NCBI RefSeq assembly: GCF_003390915.1
Contig: NZ_QMEM01000001.1
Location: 806,001 to 870,000 of the forward strand
Direction: 5' to 3'
Length of the DNA stretch: 64,000 nucleotides
From: Lewinella sp. IMCC34183
GTDB taxonomy: Bacteria > Bacteroidota > Bacteroidia > Chitinophagales > Saprospiraceae
The notes under the pieces: generated by a model
The model's input: the letters and a program-made list of their open reading frames with translations, nothing else
Databases searched by the model: none
Told to the model about the DNA's origin: nothing
Shown here: positions 1 through 8,411 of the stretch, one piece after another
How the letters are laid out: each line of letters opens with the position of its first letter
Numbering within the stretch: position 1 is the stretch's first letter
Made by a program: the position numbers and the translations under genes

Positions 1-1582
1 GGGCATTGATCTCGGGGTCATCGGTGGGCCCTTCGACGCCGCAGTTCCAACTGCTGTTGTGGCTTTCGCCGTCGCGGTTATCCTCCCCGTTGGCCTCGTT
101 GTGCTTTTCATTATAGCTGTAGAGGTCGCGCAGCGTGAAGCCGTCGTGGGCGGTCACGAAATTGATACTCGCCGCGGGGCGGCGGCCGCTGAGTTCGTAG
201 AGGTCACTGCTGCCGGTCAGACGGAAGGCAAGGTCGGCTACGCCGTCGGCGTCCCCTTTCCAGAACTCCCGTACGCTGTCGCGGTACTTGCCGTTCCATT
301 CCGACCAGAGGACGGGGAAGGCACCTACCTGGTATCCGCCGGGGCCTACGTCCCAGGGCTCGGCGATCAGTTTGACCTGGCTGATGATCGGGTCCTGGTG
401 GATCGTATCCAGGAAGGTACTCAGTTTGCCTACTTCGTAGAGGCCACGGGCCAGCGCACTGGCCAGGTCGAAGCGGAAGCCGTCGACGTGCATCTCCGTG
501 ACCCAGTACCGCAGGCTGTCCATTACGAGCTGCAGGGAACGGTTATGGACCATGTTCACGGTGTTGCCCGTGCCTGTGTAGTCCATGTAGAATTCCTTGT
601 CGTTTTCGACCAGGCGATAGTATACCTGGTTATCGAGCCCCTTCATGCCCAGCATGGGGCCGTAGTGGTTGCCCTCGGCGGTATGGTTGTAGACGACGTC
701 GAGGATAACCTCCAGCCCGGCCTTGTGCAGGGCCTTGACCATGTCCTTGAATTCCTTCACCTGCTCGCCCGCGCGCCCGGAGGCCGCGTAGTCGGCATGG
801 GGAGCGAAAAAGGACTGGGAGTTGTAGCCCCAGTAATTGCGAAGGCCCTTGTCGATGAGGTGGCTGTCCTGCACGAAATGGTGCACCGGCATCAGCTCCA
901 CCGCCGTGATACCCAGATCCTTCAGGTAAGCGATCACCGCGGGGTGGGCCAGCCCGGAATACGTACCGCGGATATCTTCCGGAAGGTCGGGATGTTGCTC
1001 GGTAAGGCCCTTCACGTGCATCTCGTAGATCACGGTTTCGTGCATGGGGGTTTCCAGTTGCACGTCGCCTTCCCAGTCGTAGGCGGTATCGATGACCACG
1101 CCCTTGGTGATGTAGGGCGCACTGTCGCGCTCGTCCATCTCGAGGTAGCGCAGGGGGTCCTTGTCCTCAATGGGGTACGGGAATACGGCCGGGTGCCAGT
1201 CGATGGTCCCATCGATCGCCTTGGTGTAGGGATCGATGAGCAACTTATTGGGGTTGTAGAGACAACCCTCCTTGGGGTTCCAGGCACCGTGGGCGCGGTA
1301 GCCGTAGCGCCAGCCCGTTTCCAGGTTCGGAATGAAGCAGTGCCAGATCTGGTCGGTCTGCTCCATTAGCTGGATACGGTATTCCTCCACGTCCGGGCTT
1401 TCCCGACGAAAGAGGGATAAATCTACCCGGTCGGCGCGTTCGCTGAATACGGCGAAGTTCACCCCTTCCTCCGACCAGGTCGCGCCGAGTGGATACGGGC
1501 GGCCGGGCCAGATCTCAATGTCACCAAACTTGCCATAGGGCTTCTTACGCTGGAGCAGCGCAATGGATTCTTCTTTTATCAT
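1..1582 (-). CDS. glgX: Glycogen debranching enzyme GlgX (isoamylase type), 3' end beyond window
   Basis: Hydrolyses alpha-1,6 branches of glycogen or related glucans in the cytoplasm (GH13). The reading frame starts at ATG 1582 and is open to base 1, so 527 codons are visible and the C-terminus is outside the window. An N-terminal CBM48-like region (about residues 25-120) precedes the TIM barrel. Catalytic motifs are visible: DGFRFDLAS with nucleophile D372, IAEPWD with acid/base E408, and [10 protein letters not shown] with the transition-state Asp at 480. The [10 protein letters not shown] segment after it is typical of GlgX. Upstream (1629-1658) are two short inverted repeats of unknown role. 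Family assignment is firm; the exact substrate is inferred. Confidence 0.93.
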   Translation of the reverse strand, partial: MIKEESIALLQRKKPYGKFGDIEIWPGRPYPLGATWSEEGVNFAVFSERADRVDLSLFRRESPDVEEYRIQLMEQTDQIWHCFIPNLETGWRYGYRAHGAWNPKEGCLYNPNKLLIDPYTKAIDGTIDWHPAVFPYPIEDKDPLRYLEMDERDSAPYITKGVVIDTAYDWEGDVQLETPMHETVIYEMHVKGLTEQHPDLPEDIRGTYSGLAHPAVIAYLKDLGITAVELMPVHHFVQDSHLIDKGLRNYWGYNSQSFFAPHADYAASGRAGEQVKEFKDMVKALHKAGLEVILDVVYNHTAEGNHYGPMLGMKGLDNQVYYRLVENDKEFYMDYTGTGNTVNMVHNRSLQLVMDSLRYWVTEMHVDGFRFDLASALARGLYEVGKLSTFLDTIHQDPIISQVKLIAEPWDVGPGGYQVGAFPVLWSEWNGKYRDSVREFWKGDADGVADLAFRLTGSSDLYELSGRRPAASINFVTAHDGFTLRDLYSYNEKHNEANGEDNRDGESHNSSWNCGVEGPTDDPEINA

Positions 1583-1642
1583 GGGGTGTGATTACGCAGC
1601 CGGCATAAGCGGCTGGAAAGTATACTTAGTGAAATCGATTCA

Positions 1643-1658
1643 CTTCACAACGGTGAAG
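1643..1658. promoter_or_regulatory. Short inverted repeat between the CoA-binding gene and glgX
   Basis: CTTCAC-N4-GTGAAG forms a perfect 6-bp inverted repeat about 60 bases upstream of the glgX start. An imperfect one (GTGAAATCGATTCAC, 1629-1643) abuts it. There is no T-run, so it is not a clear terminator. It could be an operator for glgX, but no regulator can be assigned. Confidence 0.25.
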
Positions 1659-1696
1659 CAGAGACTACGTTCACGAAAACCGGGCGGCTCCGGGGA

Positions 1697-2056
1697 TCAG
1701 TAGTTGCCCCCCGCCAGCATGACGAGCGTACAGCCAGCCACGGCTTCGATCCCGGCCTCCCGGGCCAGTCGGCTCAATTCGGGATTCTCGGTGCCGGGGT
1801 TAAAAATGATCCGCCTGGGGGCGACGCGCAGTAGCCAGTCGTAGTACTCCGGCTGGTGGCGGGCACTAAGGTAAAGCGTTACGGTATCGATTGCGGGAAC
1901 GTCCGGCTTTCCGTTCAGAATTTCCTGACCGAAGACCTTTCCCGTCTTGATGCCTACCGGGACGATCGGGTGACCACGGGCGGTCAGCCGTTCGGCGGCC
2001 AGGTAAGCATACCGGGTGGGGTTGGGCGTAGCGCCTAGAATAAGGGTAGTCTTCAA
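1697..2056 (-). CDS. CoA-binding protein, YccU-like family
   Basis: A 119-residue single-domain Rossmann protein of the CoA_binding_2 type. The N-terminus TLILGATPNPTRYAYLAAERL is the dinucleotide or CoA-binding loop. The rest (PGIVPVG-like strand, YLSARHQPEYYDW, RRIIFNPGTENPEL) follows the family pattern to the end. The first usable start is a TTG at 2056; no in-frame ATG or GTG precedes it. It lies 114 bases upstream of glgX on the same strand and 212 bases downstream of marC. The physiological role of these small CoA-binding proteins is not well known; binding of CoA or acyl-CoA is assumed from the family. Confidence 0.8.
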   Translation of the reverse strand: MKTTLILGATPNPTRYAYLAAERLTARGHPIVPVGIKTGKVFGQEILNGKPDVPAIDTVTLYLSARHQPEYYDWLLRVAPRRIIFNPGTENPELSRLAREAGIEAVAGCTLVMLAGGNY

Positions 2057-2268
2057 GGGGTCAAATTCGGTTCGGAATGGGCACCACGCAGGATGCCGAA
2101 CGCCCTACCAATACGTCAGGCTGTCCCGCATAGTTCACTGCTCCTGCGGCCGCGCCGCACCAGGCTGGGGGGCGGTCGGCGGAAGCGGTCGTCGCCCACC
2201 CCCGCAAATGCCTGTACCTACACGATAATTTCGCGCGATAGAAGCTTCCGGGAGCGGTCAAATAAAGT

Positions 2269-2919
2269 TTACTTCCGGGATAGTTCCACCTGCGGCCAGA
2301 TATCGCCCACCAGGCTGACGATGCCCCCGACGAGCAACTGGATACCGATCGCCATCACCAGAAAGCCCATGATGCGGCTGAGGGCGGAAAGGCCTGCGCG
2401 CCCCAGCAGACGGAAGAGCACGGGCGCATAGTGGAGGGTGACGAAGACGAGCAGGGCCATCACCGCCACGACCCCCACGATGAGGAGGCTGTTTTCCCAC
2501 CCGAGGTCAGCGGCGGAAAGGCCGATCAGTAGGGATATACTGCCGGGTCCGGACAGCATGGGCATGGCCATGGGCGTGAAGCTAATATCCTCCTTGGCCT
2601 GGGCTTCCTCCTCGATCTCGTGGGAGATGCGCCGGCGCTCGGCCTTGCTGTTGAGCAGGCCATACCCACTGTTGACGATGATAAGGCCGCCCGCGATGCG
2701 GAGCGCGTTGAGGGAGATACCGAAGAAGCTCAGGATCACCGTACCGGCGAAGAAGAACACGATCAGAATCATCATGAAGTACAGGGCCGTGCGCTGGGCG
2801 GTGTTCGACCGTTCCCGGGCGCTGTAATCGTTGGTCAGCGTAAGGTACATGGGTACCGCGCCGAAGGGGTTGACGACGGAAAAGAGGGAACCCAGCGTGG
2901 CGAAGAAGAAGCTAATCAT
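2269..2919 (-). CDS. MarC family integral membrane protein
   Basis: A 216-residue protein with about six hydrophobic segments. It starts MISFFFATLGSLFSVVNPFGAVPMYLTLT, the conserved NPFG(A/G)xP motif of the MarC/UPF0056 family. The second repeat carries PMAMPMLSGPGSISLLIGL, again a family hallmark (a PLxxGPG-type motif). A charged cytoplasmic loop (KAERRRISHEIEEEAQAKED) separates the two halves. The family resembles transporters of the inner membrane, but no substrate has been established and the old link to multiple antibiotic resistance is not supported. No operon partner is evident; the next gene upstream starts 36 bases away on the same strand. Confidence 0.88.
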   Translation of the reverse strand: MISFFFATLGSLFSVVNPFGAVPMYLTLTNDYSARERSNTAQRTALYFMMILIVFFFAGTVILSFFGISLNALRIAGGLIIVNSGYGLLNSKAERRRISHEIEEEAQAKEDISFTPMAMPMLSGPGSISLLIGLSAADLGWENSLLIVGVVAVMALLVFVTLHYAPVLFRLLGRAGLSALSRIMGFLVMAIGIQLLVGGIVSLVGDIWPQVELSRK

Positions 2920-2954
2920 GGAGCTGAAAACGCCCCGCCGGGTGGGCAGGTTGC

Positions 2955-3260
2955 CTACCCGCCGCGCCGCCAGCGGAGCGATCGCTCGTTGAGGATTTTG
3001 CAGGTTGCGGGGTCGGCCAGTACTTGCTTGCCCAGGTCGATGGCCCGTCGCAATTGCGTTTCGTCCAGTTGCCGGATGGCGGCTTTTTTAGGATCGAGCA
3101 CCCGCTGCCACTTTTCGGAAAATAAATTATCGTAGACCACCCGCAGGAAGCAGTGGTTGTGGACGATGGGGTACCCGCCCCGGCGGGCGGCGGCCGGGAA
3201 GTGGTCGTTGGCGAGCTCGAGCAGTTCCCGCCGCAGGTGGTCGGTGCGATCGCGTTCCAT
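2955..3260 (-). CDS. Conserved short protein of unknown function
   Basis: A 101-residue soluble protein starting at ATG 3260. The core HNHCFLRVVYDNLF, followed by helical stretches ending ILNERSLRWRRGG, is a pattern I associate with short conserved proteins that databases sometimes label acetyltransferase-like. I cannot identify a GNAT acetyl-CoA loop, so I do not assign that activity. It is co-directional with marC (36-base gap) and divergent from the secreted protein at 3343. Two adjacent His plus a Cys (HNHC) could bind a metal; this is speculation. Confidence 0.6.
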   Translation of the reverse strand: MERDRTDHLRRELLELANDHFPAAARRGGYPIVHNHCFLRVVYDNLFSEKWQRVLDPKKAAIRQLDETQLRRAIDLGKQVLADPATCKILNERSLRWRRGG

Positions 3261-3342
3261 GGTCGGTTGAATGATCGGGATACTTTTCCCTAACGTACCA
3301 ACGCCGGCCAGACGCTGTACCGTCTACCCAATAAAGTCCAGT

Positions 3343-4128
3343 ATGCTCAGGCTCCTCTTACTCACCTTCCTCCTCGCTTCCACTTCCGGCCGGAGCTGCA
3401 GCTGGGTGACCGTGGACACCTTCTGCGGAAGGGCGGAGGAACTCGCCGAAGCCGGTGCCGCGCAGCAGGCCGTGGTCCGGCTGCGGGGCGAAGCCGTACG
3501 GTGGGAGGAGCAAGCCGACGGCAGCTCCTACGCCCCGGTCTTCCAGGTACGCATTCTGGAATCTGAAGCGGGGCCGTTCCGTGCGGGCGAAGTGATCTAC
3601 CTCTGGTCGGGTGACGGCTGGGACTGCAATGGCCCCATCGATTACCTCGAGCCGGGCGTGGAATACCTGGTCGGCTTCCCTGCGGTACCTACCAACCGTA
3701 CTTCGGTGACGCAGCTCCCCCCGAATACTCCGGAAGACCTCTATACCCTCTGGGGCTTCGGCGGCCTAGTCTACCGGATCATTCACCAAAACGGGCAGGA
3801 CGTCGTCCATCCGGTGGAATTCGACGGGAAGCCCGTCCCCGTCAACCGCCTACTGGCGCACATTGCCCCCTGCCACGATGGAATCGACGCCGACCTCGCG
3901 CTCTACCCCAACCCCGCCACGGAGTGGGTGCAGGCCACCTTCCCCGAACAGCGGGTGATGGGGCTCGAGGTGTTCGACGGGCGGGGCCGGCTAGTCGTCA
4001 CCGGCGACGCCGGTACCGGACCCACTACCCTACTGAGACTCGACGTGCGGTCCTGGCCGTCGGGGATGTATTACCTCACCCTCCGGCTGGAGGACGGGCT
4101 GTACCGCCGCCGGTTCCTGGTACACTAG
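3343..4128 (+). CDS. Secreted protein with type IX secretion sorting domain
   Basis: 261 residues from ATG 3343. This start was chosen because it places the signal peptide MLRLLLLTFLLASTSG at the N-terminus; an upstream in-frame ATG at 3271 adds a non-signal stretch. The mature part (RSCSWV, then VRLRGEAVRW and FQVRILESEAGPFRAGEVIYLW, with Cys at CNGPIDYLEPG) resembles NTR/TIMP-like beta-barrel modules, a weak assignment. Residues from about 185 onward (LALYPNPATEWVQATF to GMYYLTLRLEDGLYRRRFLVH) form a type A C-terminal sorting domain for export and surface anchoring by the type IX system. The stop codon overlaps the convergent thiolase stop by four bases. Confidence 0.8.
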   Translation: MLRLLLLTFLLASTSGRSCSWVTVDTFCGRAEELAEAGAAQQAVVRLRGEAVRWEEQADGSSYAPVFQVRILESEAGPFRAGEVIYLWSGDGWDCNGPIDYLEPGVEYLVGFPAVPTNRTSVTQLPPNTPEDLYTLWGFGGLVYRIIHQNGQDVVHPVEFDGKPVPVNRLLAHIAPCHDGIDADLALYPNPATEWVQATFPEQRVMGLEVFDGRGRLVVTGDAGTGPTTLLRLDVRSWPSGMYYLTLRLEDGLYRRRFLVH

Positions 4129-5297
4129 AGCCGTTCGTAGATACCCGCGATGCCCTGGCCGCCGCCGACGCAGGCGGTGACCATGCCGTACTTCAGGTCA
4201 CGGCGCTTCATTTCGTCGAGCAGCTGGATGGAAAGCTTCGCTCCCGTACAGCCCAGGGGATGGCCGAGCGCGATGGCGCCGCCGTTGACGTTGACGATCT
4301 CGGGGTCCAGCCCGGTTTCCTTGATGACGGCCAGGGATTGGGTAGCGAAGGCCTCGTTGAGCTCGACCAGCTGGATGTCGCTCAGGTCGAGGCCGGCCTG
4401 CTTGAGTGCCTTGGGGATGGCCACGCAGGGACCGATGCCCATGTACAGCGGGTCGACGCCCCCCACGGAGCAGCTGACCAGGCGGGCGATGGGCTCTAGG
4501 CCGAGCTGACGGACCATCTCCCCGCTCATCACGATGACGAAGGCGACGCCGTCGCTGGTCTGGCTGCTGTTACCGGCGGTCACGACGCCGTCCTGCTGGA
4601 AAACGGGCCGCAGTTTGGCCAGGCCTTCCATGCTGGTGGACCGGCGTACGCCCTCGTCCACCTCCACGGTGTGGGAACTGGTCTGTCGCTTACCGTCCTT
4701 GACGAATACCTCCTCCACCTCGATGGGCACGATCTGGTCCGCAAAGCGGCCCCCGTCGATGGCCGCGGCGGCGCGTTCGTGGCTGCGAACGCTGAACCGG
4801 TCGGCCTCCTCGCGGGTCACGTTATACTTCTTGGCTACGGCCTCGGCGGTGATGCCCATACTGACGACGTAGTCCGGCGTGGTGCTGGCGACCTCGTAGC
4901 TGGGGGCGAGCTTGTAGCCCGTCATGGGAATATGGCTCATGCTCTCGGCCCCGCCGGCGACGAAGACGTCACCCATGCCCGCCTTTACCTTGGCCACTGC
5001 CATGGCGATGGTCTCCAGGCCGCTGGCGCAGTAGCGGTTGACGGTCACGCCGGGCACGGATTTACCGAGGGCGCGCAGACTGATCTGCCGGCCCACCTGC
5101 AGGCCCTGTTCCCCTTCCGGGTTGGCACAGCCAACGAAGACGTCGTCGACCAGTTGCGGGTCGATCTTGTCGTTCTTCTCAAACAGCGCCTTAATAACCC
5201 GCACGGCGAGGTCGTCGGAGCGAAAGTTCTTAAACCCGCCACGACCGGCTTTGCCTACGGCGCTTCTCAGTCCGTCTATGATATATGCTTCTCGCAT
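4125..5297 (-). CDS. fadA: Acetyl-CoA C-acyltransferase (thiolase), FadA type
   Basis: Performs the last step of fatty-acid beta-oxidation, cleaving 3-ketoacyl-CoA with CoA. At 390 residues it has the usual length. Catalytic residues are visible: the nucleophile Cys in VNRYCASGLETI (about residue 90), the His in ALGHPLGCTGAK (about 346) and the proton-donating Cys in VTACVGGGQG (about 376). It lies downstream of the FadB-like gene on the same strand and probably belongs to that operon, although a four-helix-bundle gene with flanking repeats separates them. Its end overlaps the stop of the convergent secreted protein. Confidence 0.93.
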   Translation of the reverse strand: MREAYIIDGLRSAVGKAGRGGFKNFRSDDLAVRVIKALFEKNDKIDPQLVDDVFVGCANPEGEQGLQVGRQISLRALGKSVPGVTVNRYCASGLETIAMAVAKVKAGMGDVFVAGGAESMSHIPMTGYKLAPSYEVASTTPDYVVSMGITAEAVAKKYNVTREEADRFSVRSHERAAAAIDGGRFADQIVPIEVEEVFVKDGKRQTSSHTVEVDEGVRRSTSMEGLAKLRPVFQQDGVVTAGNSSQTSDGVAFVIVMSGEMVRQLGLEPIARLVSCSVGGVDPLYMGIGPCVAIPKALKQAGLDLSDIQLVELNEAFATQSLAVIKETGLDPEIVNVNGGAIALGHPLGCTGAKLSIQLLDEMKRRDLKYGMVTACVGGGQGIAGIYERL

Positions 5298-5327
5298 GAT
5301 GGTTGATCTTTAAGTTTTGGTTTGGAT

Positions 5328-5416
5328 TGAATAGGTGGGACTAAGAGATTCTGTGACTTGAGATTAAGGGACTACAAGATTTGGGATCTGAGACCAAGGG
5401 ATTTGTGGAATTGGGA
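5328..5416. repeat. Degenerate GGGACT-type short repeats, left flank of the four-helix gene
   Basis: On the plus strand this stretch is built of about six imperfect 14-16-base units that begin GGGACT or GGGATT (for example GGGACTAAGAGATT, GGGATCTGAGACCAA, GGGATTTGTGGAATT). A related array lies on the other side of the four-helix-bundle gene in the opposite orientation (5880-5934). The AT content here is higher than in the neighbouring genes. Confidence 0.65.
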
Positions 5417-5421
5417 CTTGC

Positions 5422-5781
5422 TTACTGTTTTGCTTTCAGGTGTCGCTGAAAATTGTAGAGCATGCGTTTGATGCTATCCGATTCCGCCATGAGGTATTCG
5501 GCGCGCTCGCCGGGCAGGTAGCCCAACCGTTTGGCCAATTCCAACTGTGTATAGACTTCCCCCGCTGAGCCTGCAGAGATTCCCAGAAAGTGATTAAATT
5601 CCTTATCGGAATTTCGGTACGCCCCTTCGGCGATATTGGAGGGAATAGATACTGCCGCACGCCGCAGCTGCTGGGTGAGTCCGTAGGTCTCTTCCCGCGG
5701 AAAGCATTTAGTCGATTCATAAACTGCGGTGGTCAATTCCATAGCTTTTTCCCAGACATTTAATTTTTGAAACTGATGCAT
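5422..5781 (-). CDS. Four-helix-bundle protein of the 23S rRNA intervening-sequence family
   Basis: 119 residues. The start FQKLNVWEKAMELTTAVYESTKCFP, the central YGLTQQLRRAAVSIPSNIAEG and the late LGISAGSAGEVYTQLELAKRLGYL are characteristic of the S23/IVP family of small helical proteins. These were first found inside 23S rRNA intervening sequences and are also common as free genes in Bacteroidota; no biochemical role is established. It is inserted between the two beta-oxidation genes and bracketed by inverted arrays of GGGACT-type repeats. Lower GC and the flanking repeats suggest that gene and repeats arrived as one cassette, which is inference. Confidence 0.88.
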   Translation of the reverse strand: MHQFQKLNVWEKAMELTTAVYESTKCFPREETYGLTQQLRRAAVSIPSNIAEGAYRNSDKEFNHFLGISAGSAGEVYTQLELAKRLGYLPGERAEYLMAESDSIKRMLYNFQRHLKAKQ

Positions 5782-5879
5782 GACTCAAAATTTGGAGGTG
5801 AAAAGCTGCTAATCTTGGTACCCCCCAAATCACGCATTTAAAAATTTCGATGAGCGACTGAAATCCATCGTCAGACAAT

Positions 5880-5934
5880 CCCCAGGTCCCTAATCCCTAA
5901 GTCCCTAAGTCCCTGAGTCTCTAGGTCCCCTAGT
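5880..5934. repeat. Short GGGACTTA-type tandem repeats, right flank of the four-helix gene
   Basis: Read on the minus strand, the stretch consists of 7-8-base units: GGGACCTAGAGACTCA, GGGACTTA, GGGACTTA, GGGATTA, GGGACCT, GGGGATT. The plus strand shows the complement (CCCTAAGTCCCTAAGTCCC). The array ends right at the FadB-like stop codon. G-rich strands on both flanks point into the four-helix gene, an inverted arrangement. Confidence 0.75.
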
Positions 5935-8329
5935 TCCGAAGCGGCTTATTCGTCTGCAACATATGCTGGATCCGCTCGAGCGTCTTCTGTTCGCCGCAGA
6001 GGCTCAGGAAGGCTTCCCGCTCGATGTCCAGGAGGTACTGCTCGCTTACCTGCTGGGTGCCGGTGAGGTCACCGCCACAGAGTACCCAGGCGATCTTCTT
6101 GGCGATCTTGATGTCGTGGGCGCTGGCGAAATGCCCCTTCTGCAGCTCGTTGGCGGCGGCGTAGAGGGCGGCCAGTCCACCGCGACCGAGCACGGTGATG
6201 TCGTCGCGCTGCCGGGGCATCGTGTAGCCGTCGTTGGCCAGGTCCAGGACCATGCTCTTGGCTTCGGTGATGTTGCGGTCCTTGTTGACCACGATCTTGT
6301 CGCGGCCCTCGATCAGGTACCCGTAGTTGTAGGCTTCGTAGCCGCTGGTGGAGACGGAAGCCATCGCGACCGTCTTGAAGCGGTCGATCAGCGTCGGGAT
6401 CATCACGTCGCCCTCGAAGAAGCTGTCGCTGGCGCGCAGGGCGAATTCCTTGGTGCCGCCCCCGCCCGGGATCACGCCGATGCCGGCTTCCACCAGTCCG
6501 ATGTAGCTTTCCGCGGCCACGGCGCCCGCGTCGCAGTGCATCAGGCTTTCGCAGCCGCCGCCGAAGACGTAGCCCTGCGTCGCCGCGACCACCGGGATGG
6601 CCGAGTAGCGCAGCCGCATCACGCTCTGCTGGAAGAGGTTGACGGCCTGGTTGAGCTCGTCGAATTCCTGTTGGTACGCCAGCTGCGCGATGAGCATCAG
6701 GTTGGCGCCCACGCTGAAGTTGTCGGCGTTGTTACCGAGGACCATGCCGCGCCAGCCCTCTTCCTCCAGTTTCGTGATGGCCTCCTGGTAGCCGCGCAGT
6801 ACGCCCTCGCCGATGCTGTTGTGGGCACTGGTGAATTCCAGGCAGGCTACGCCGTCGCCGATGTCGTGGAGGGTCACCTCGCTGTTCTGGTAGACCGGCG
6901 TCTGCTCGCGGTAGTTATCCAGGATGATGAAGGCCTCCGTACCCGGCTTTACTTTGTAGGATTGGCTCTCCAGGTCGTAGTACTTGAGCTTGCCGTCCTC
7001 CCGCTTGTAGAAGGTGTCGTGGCCGGCGGACTGCATGTCCTTCACCCACTGCGGCAGGGTAGCTCCGTCGGCTTCCGCGGCGTCGATACCGGCCTGGAGG
7101 CCTACCGCGTCCCAGTACTCGAAGGGCCCCATCTTCCAGGCGTAACCGGCGCGCATGGCGTCGTCGATGCTGTAGATGTTGTCGCTGATCTCGGGGATGC
7201 GGTTGGCGGAATAGGCGAACAGCCCGGCCAGCATGCGGCGGACGAATTCCCCACCCTTGTCTTCGGCCTTGAACAAGGCCTGTACCCGGCGGGGCAGGTC
7301 GTCGATCTGCTTGGCGGTCTTCAGGCTGGGCAGGTCTTCCCGCTGCGGTGCCTCGTACTCCAGGGTTTTCAGGTTCAGGCCGAGGATGACGCGGTTACCC
7401 TCGTCGTCGGTGGTCTTTTTGTAAAAGCCCTGCCCGGATTTGTTGCCCAGGAAATCGTTGTCAAGCAGGAACTGGTAATACTGGGGGATCTCCATCACCG
7501 CGCTGGCCTCGTCGTCGGGGGCGTTCTCGCGAATACCGGTCATCACGTGGGCGCCGGTGTCGTGGCCCACCAGGTCGCCCAGCCGGAAGGTGCCGGTCTT
7601 CGGCCGCCCGAGGGCGGGACCGGTGAGCTTGTCCACCGTTTCGATCCGCAGGCCGAGGTCGTCGGTGAGTTGGTAGCTTTTCGAGAGGCTGAAGACCCCG
7701 ATGCGGTTACCGATGAAGGCGGGGGTATCCTTCGCCATGACGGTCGTCTTGCCCAGGTAAAGCTGCCCGTACCGCATGAAAAAGTCGAGCACCTCCTCCT
7801 TGGTATCGGGACCGGGAATGATCTCGAACAGCCGCAGGTAGCGCGCGGGGTTGAAAAAGTGGGTCCCGCAGAAGTGCTGCCGGAAATCCTCGCTCATCCC
7901 CTCCTGGATCATCCGGATGGGGATACCCGAGGTGTTGGTGGTGACCAGGCTGCCCCTGCGGCGCACCTCATCCACCTGCTTGAGCACCTTCTGCTTGATG
8001 TCCAGCCGCTCGACTACCACCTCGATGATCCAGTCGTAGTCGCCGAGTTGCTCCATGTCGTCGGTGAAGTTGCCCACCGTGATGCGCTTGACGAAGTCCT
8101 TATCGTACAGCGGGGCGGGCTTGGACTTAATGGCCGCCTGCAGGGCCTGGGCGGCTACCGAGTTGCGTACGGCGGAGCGGGTCTCGGTCGCATCCATATC
8201 GCGGGGCAAGATGTCGAGCATCAGCACTTCCAGGCCGACGTTGGCGAAGTGACAGGCGATGCCGGAACCCATGACGCCGGAACCTAAGACCGCGACGCGG
8301 CGAATGTGACGGGAGGGAGTGGAGGTCAT
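5930..8329 (-). CDS. 3-hydroxyacyl-CoA dehydrogenase / enoyl-CoA hydratase multifunctional protein
   Basis: Carries out hydration of enoyl-CoA and oxidation of 3-hydroxyacyl-CoA in beta-oxidation. Order of domains: N-terminal NAD-binding fold (RRVAVLGSGVMGSGIACHFANVG, residues about 10-30), 3-hydroxyacyl-CoA dehydrogenase helical domains (about 190-400), then a crotonase-like region (about 480-720) with GGGCESLMHCDAGAVAAESYIGLVEAGIGVIPGGGG split across motifs. This dehydrogenase-first order is that of FadN-type proteins, not E. coli FadB. ATG 8329 was preferred over the ATG at 8389 because it begins just before the Rossmann strand and gives 799 residues. An inverted repeat lies 14 bases upstream. 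The thiolase follows downstream. Confidence 0.9.
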   Translation of the reverse strand: MTSTPSRHIRRVAVLGSGVMGSGIACHFANVGLEVLMLDILPRDMDATETRSAVRNSVAAQALQAAIKSKPAPLYDKDFVKRITVGNFTDDMEQLGDYDWIIEVVVERLDIKQKVLKQVDEVRRRGSLVTTNTSGIPIRMIQEGMSEDFRQHFCGTHFFNPARYLRLFEIIPGPDTKEEVLDFFMRYGQLYLGKTTVMAKDTPAFIGNRIGVFSLSKSYQLTDDLGLRIETVDKLTGPALGRPKTGTFRLGDLVGHDTGAHVMTGIRENAPDDEASAVMEIPQYYQFLLDNDFLGNKSGQGFYKKTTDDEGNRVILGLNLKTLEYEAPQREDLPSLKTAKQIDDLPRRVQALFKAEDKGGEFVRRMLAGLFAYSANRIPEISDNIYSIDDAMRAGYAWKMGPFEYWDAVGLQAGIDAAEADGATLPQWVKDMQSAGHDTFYKREDGKLKYYDLESQSYKVKPGTEAFIILDNYREQTPVYQNSEVTLHDIGDGVACLEFTSAHNSIGEGVLRGYQEAITKLEEEGWRGMVLGNNADNFSVGANLMLIAQLAYQQEFDELNQAVNLFQQSVMRLRYSAIPVVAATQGYVFGGGCESLMHCDAGAVAAESYIGLVEAGIGVIPGGGGTKEFALRASDSFFEGDVMIPTLIDRFKTVAMASVSTSGYEAYNYGYLIEGRDKIVVNKDRNITEAKSMVLDLANDGYTMPRQRDDITVLGRGGLAALYAAANELQKGHFASAHDIKIAKKIAWVLCGGDLTGTQQVSEQYLLDIEREAFLSLCGEQKTLERIQHMLQTNKPLRN

Positions 8330-8342
8330 ATCATGATCGTTT

Positions 8343-8356
8343 AGCGAAAATTCGCT
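8343..8356. promoter_or_regulatory. Possible operator upstream of the beta-oxidation genes
   Basis: AGCGAA-AA-TTCGCT is a perfect 6-bp inverted repeat ending 14 bases before the ATG of the FadB-like gene. Its size and place fit an operator for a TetR/FadR-like regulator, but no such regulator gene is in the window. Inference only. Confidence 0.35.
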
Positions 8357-8393
8357 GGCTAAAGTAGGTAAAAGGCATTGGGACCCCAAAAGT

Positions 8394-8411
8394 TGACCGG
8401 CTTTCCGGTCA
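8394..8411 (-). terminator. Hairpin terminator overlapping the stop codon of the multispan protein gene
   Basis: TGACCGG-AAAG-CCGGTCA (minus strand) is a perfect 7-bp stem with a 4-base loop, followed by ACTTTTGG. The stem begins with the TGA stop of the gene at 8409-9884. It separates that gene from the downstream beta-oxidation operon. The T-run is short, so efficiency is uncertain. Confidence 0.5.

Noticed and set aside
59-1369. A 436-codon plus-strand frame at the window start
   Set aside because: It lies opposite the open glgX frame, which has clear GH13 catalytic motifs.
2057-2268. The gap between the CoA-binding gene and marC as a possible small gene or RNA
   Set aside because: Only short shadow-like frames on both strands and no convincing hairpin or promoter.
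5963-8287. A 774-codon open frame on the plus strand opposite the FadB-like gene
   Set aside because: It mirrors the codon pattern of the real minus-strand gene (Val/Gly/Ala/His-rich shadow), has no family motifs, and the opposite strand encodes a full multifunctional enzyme.
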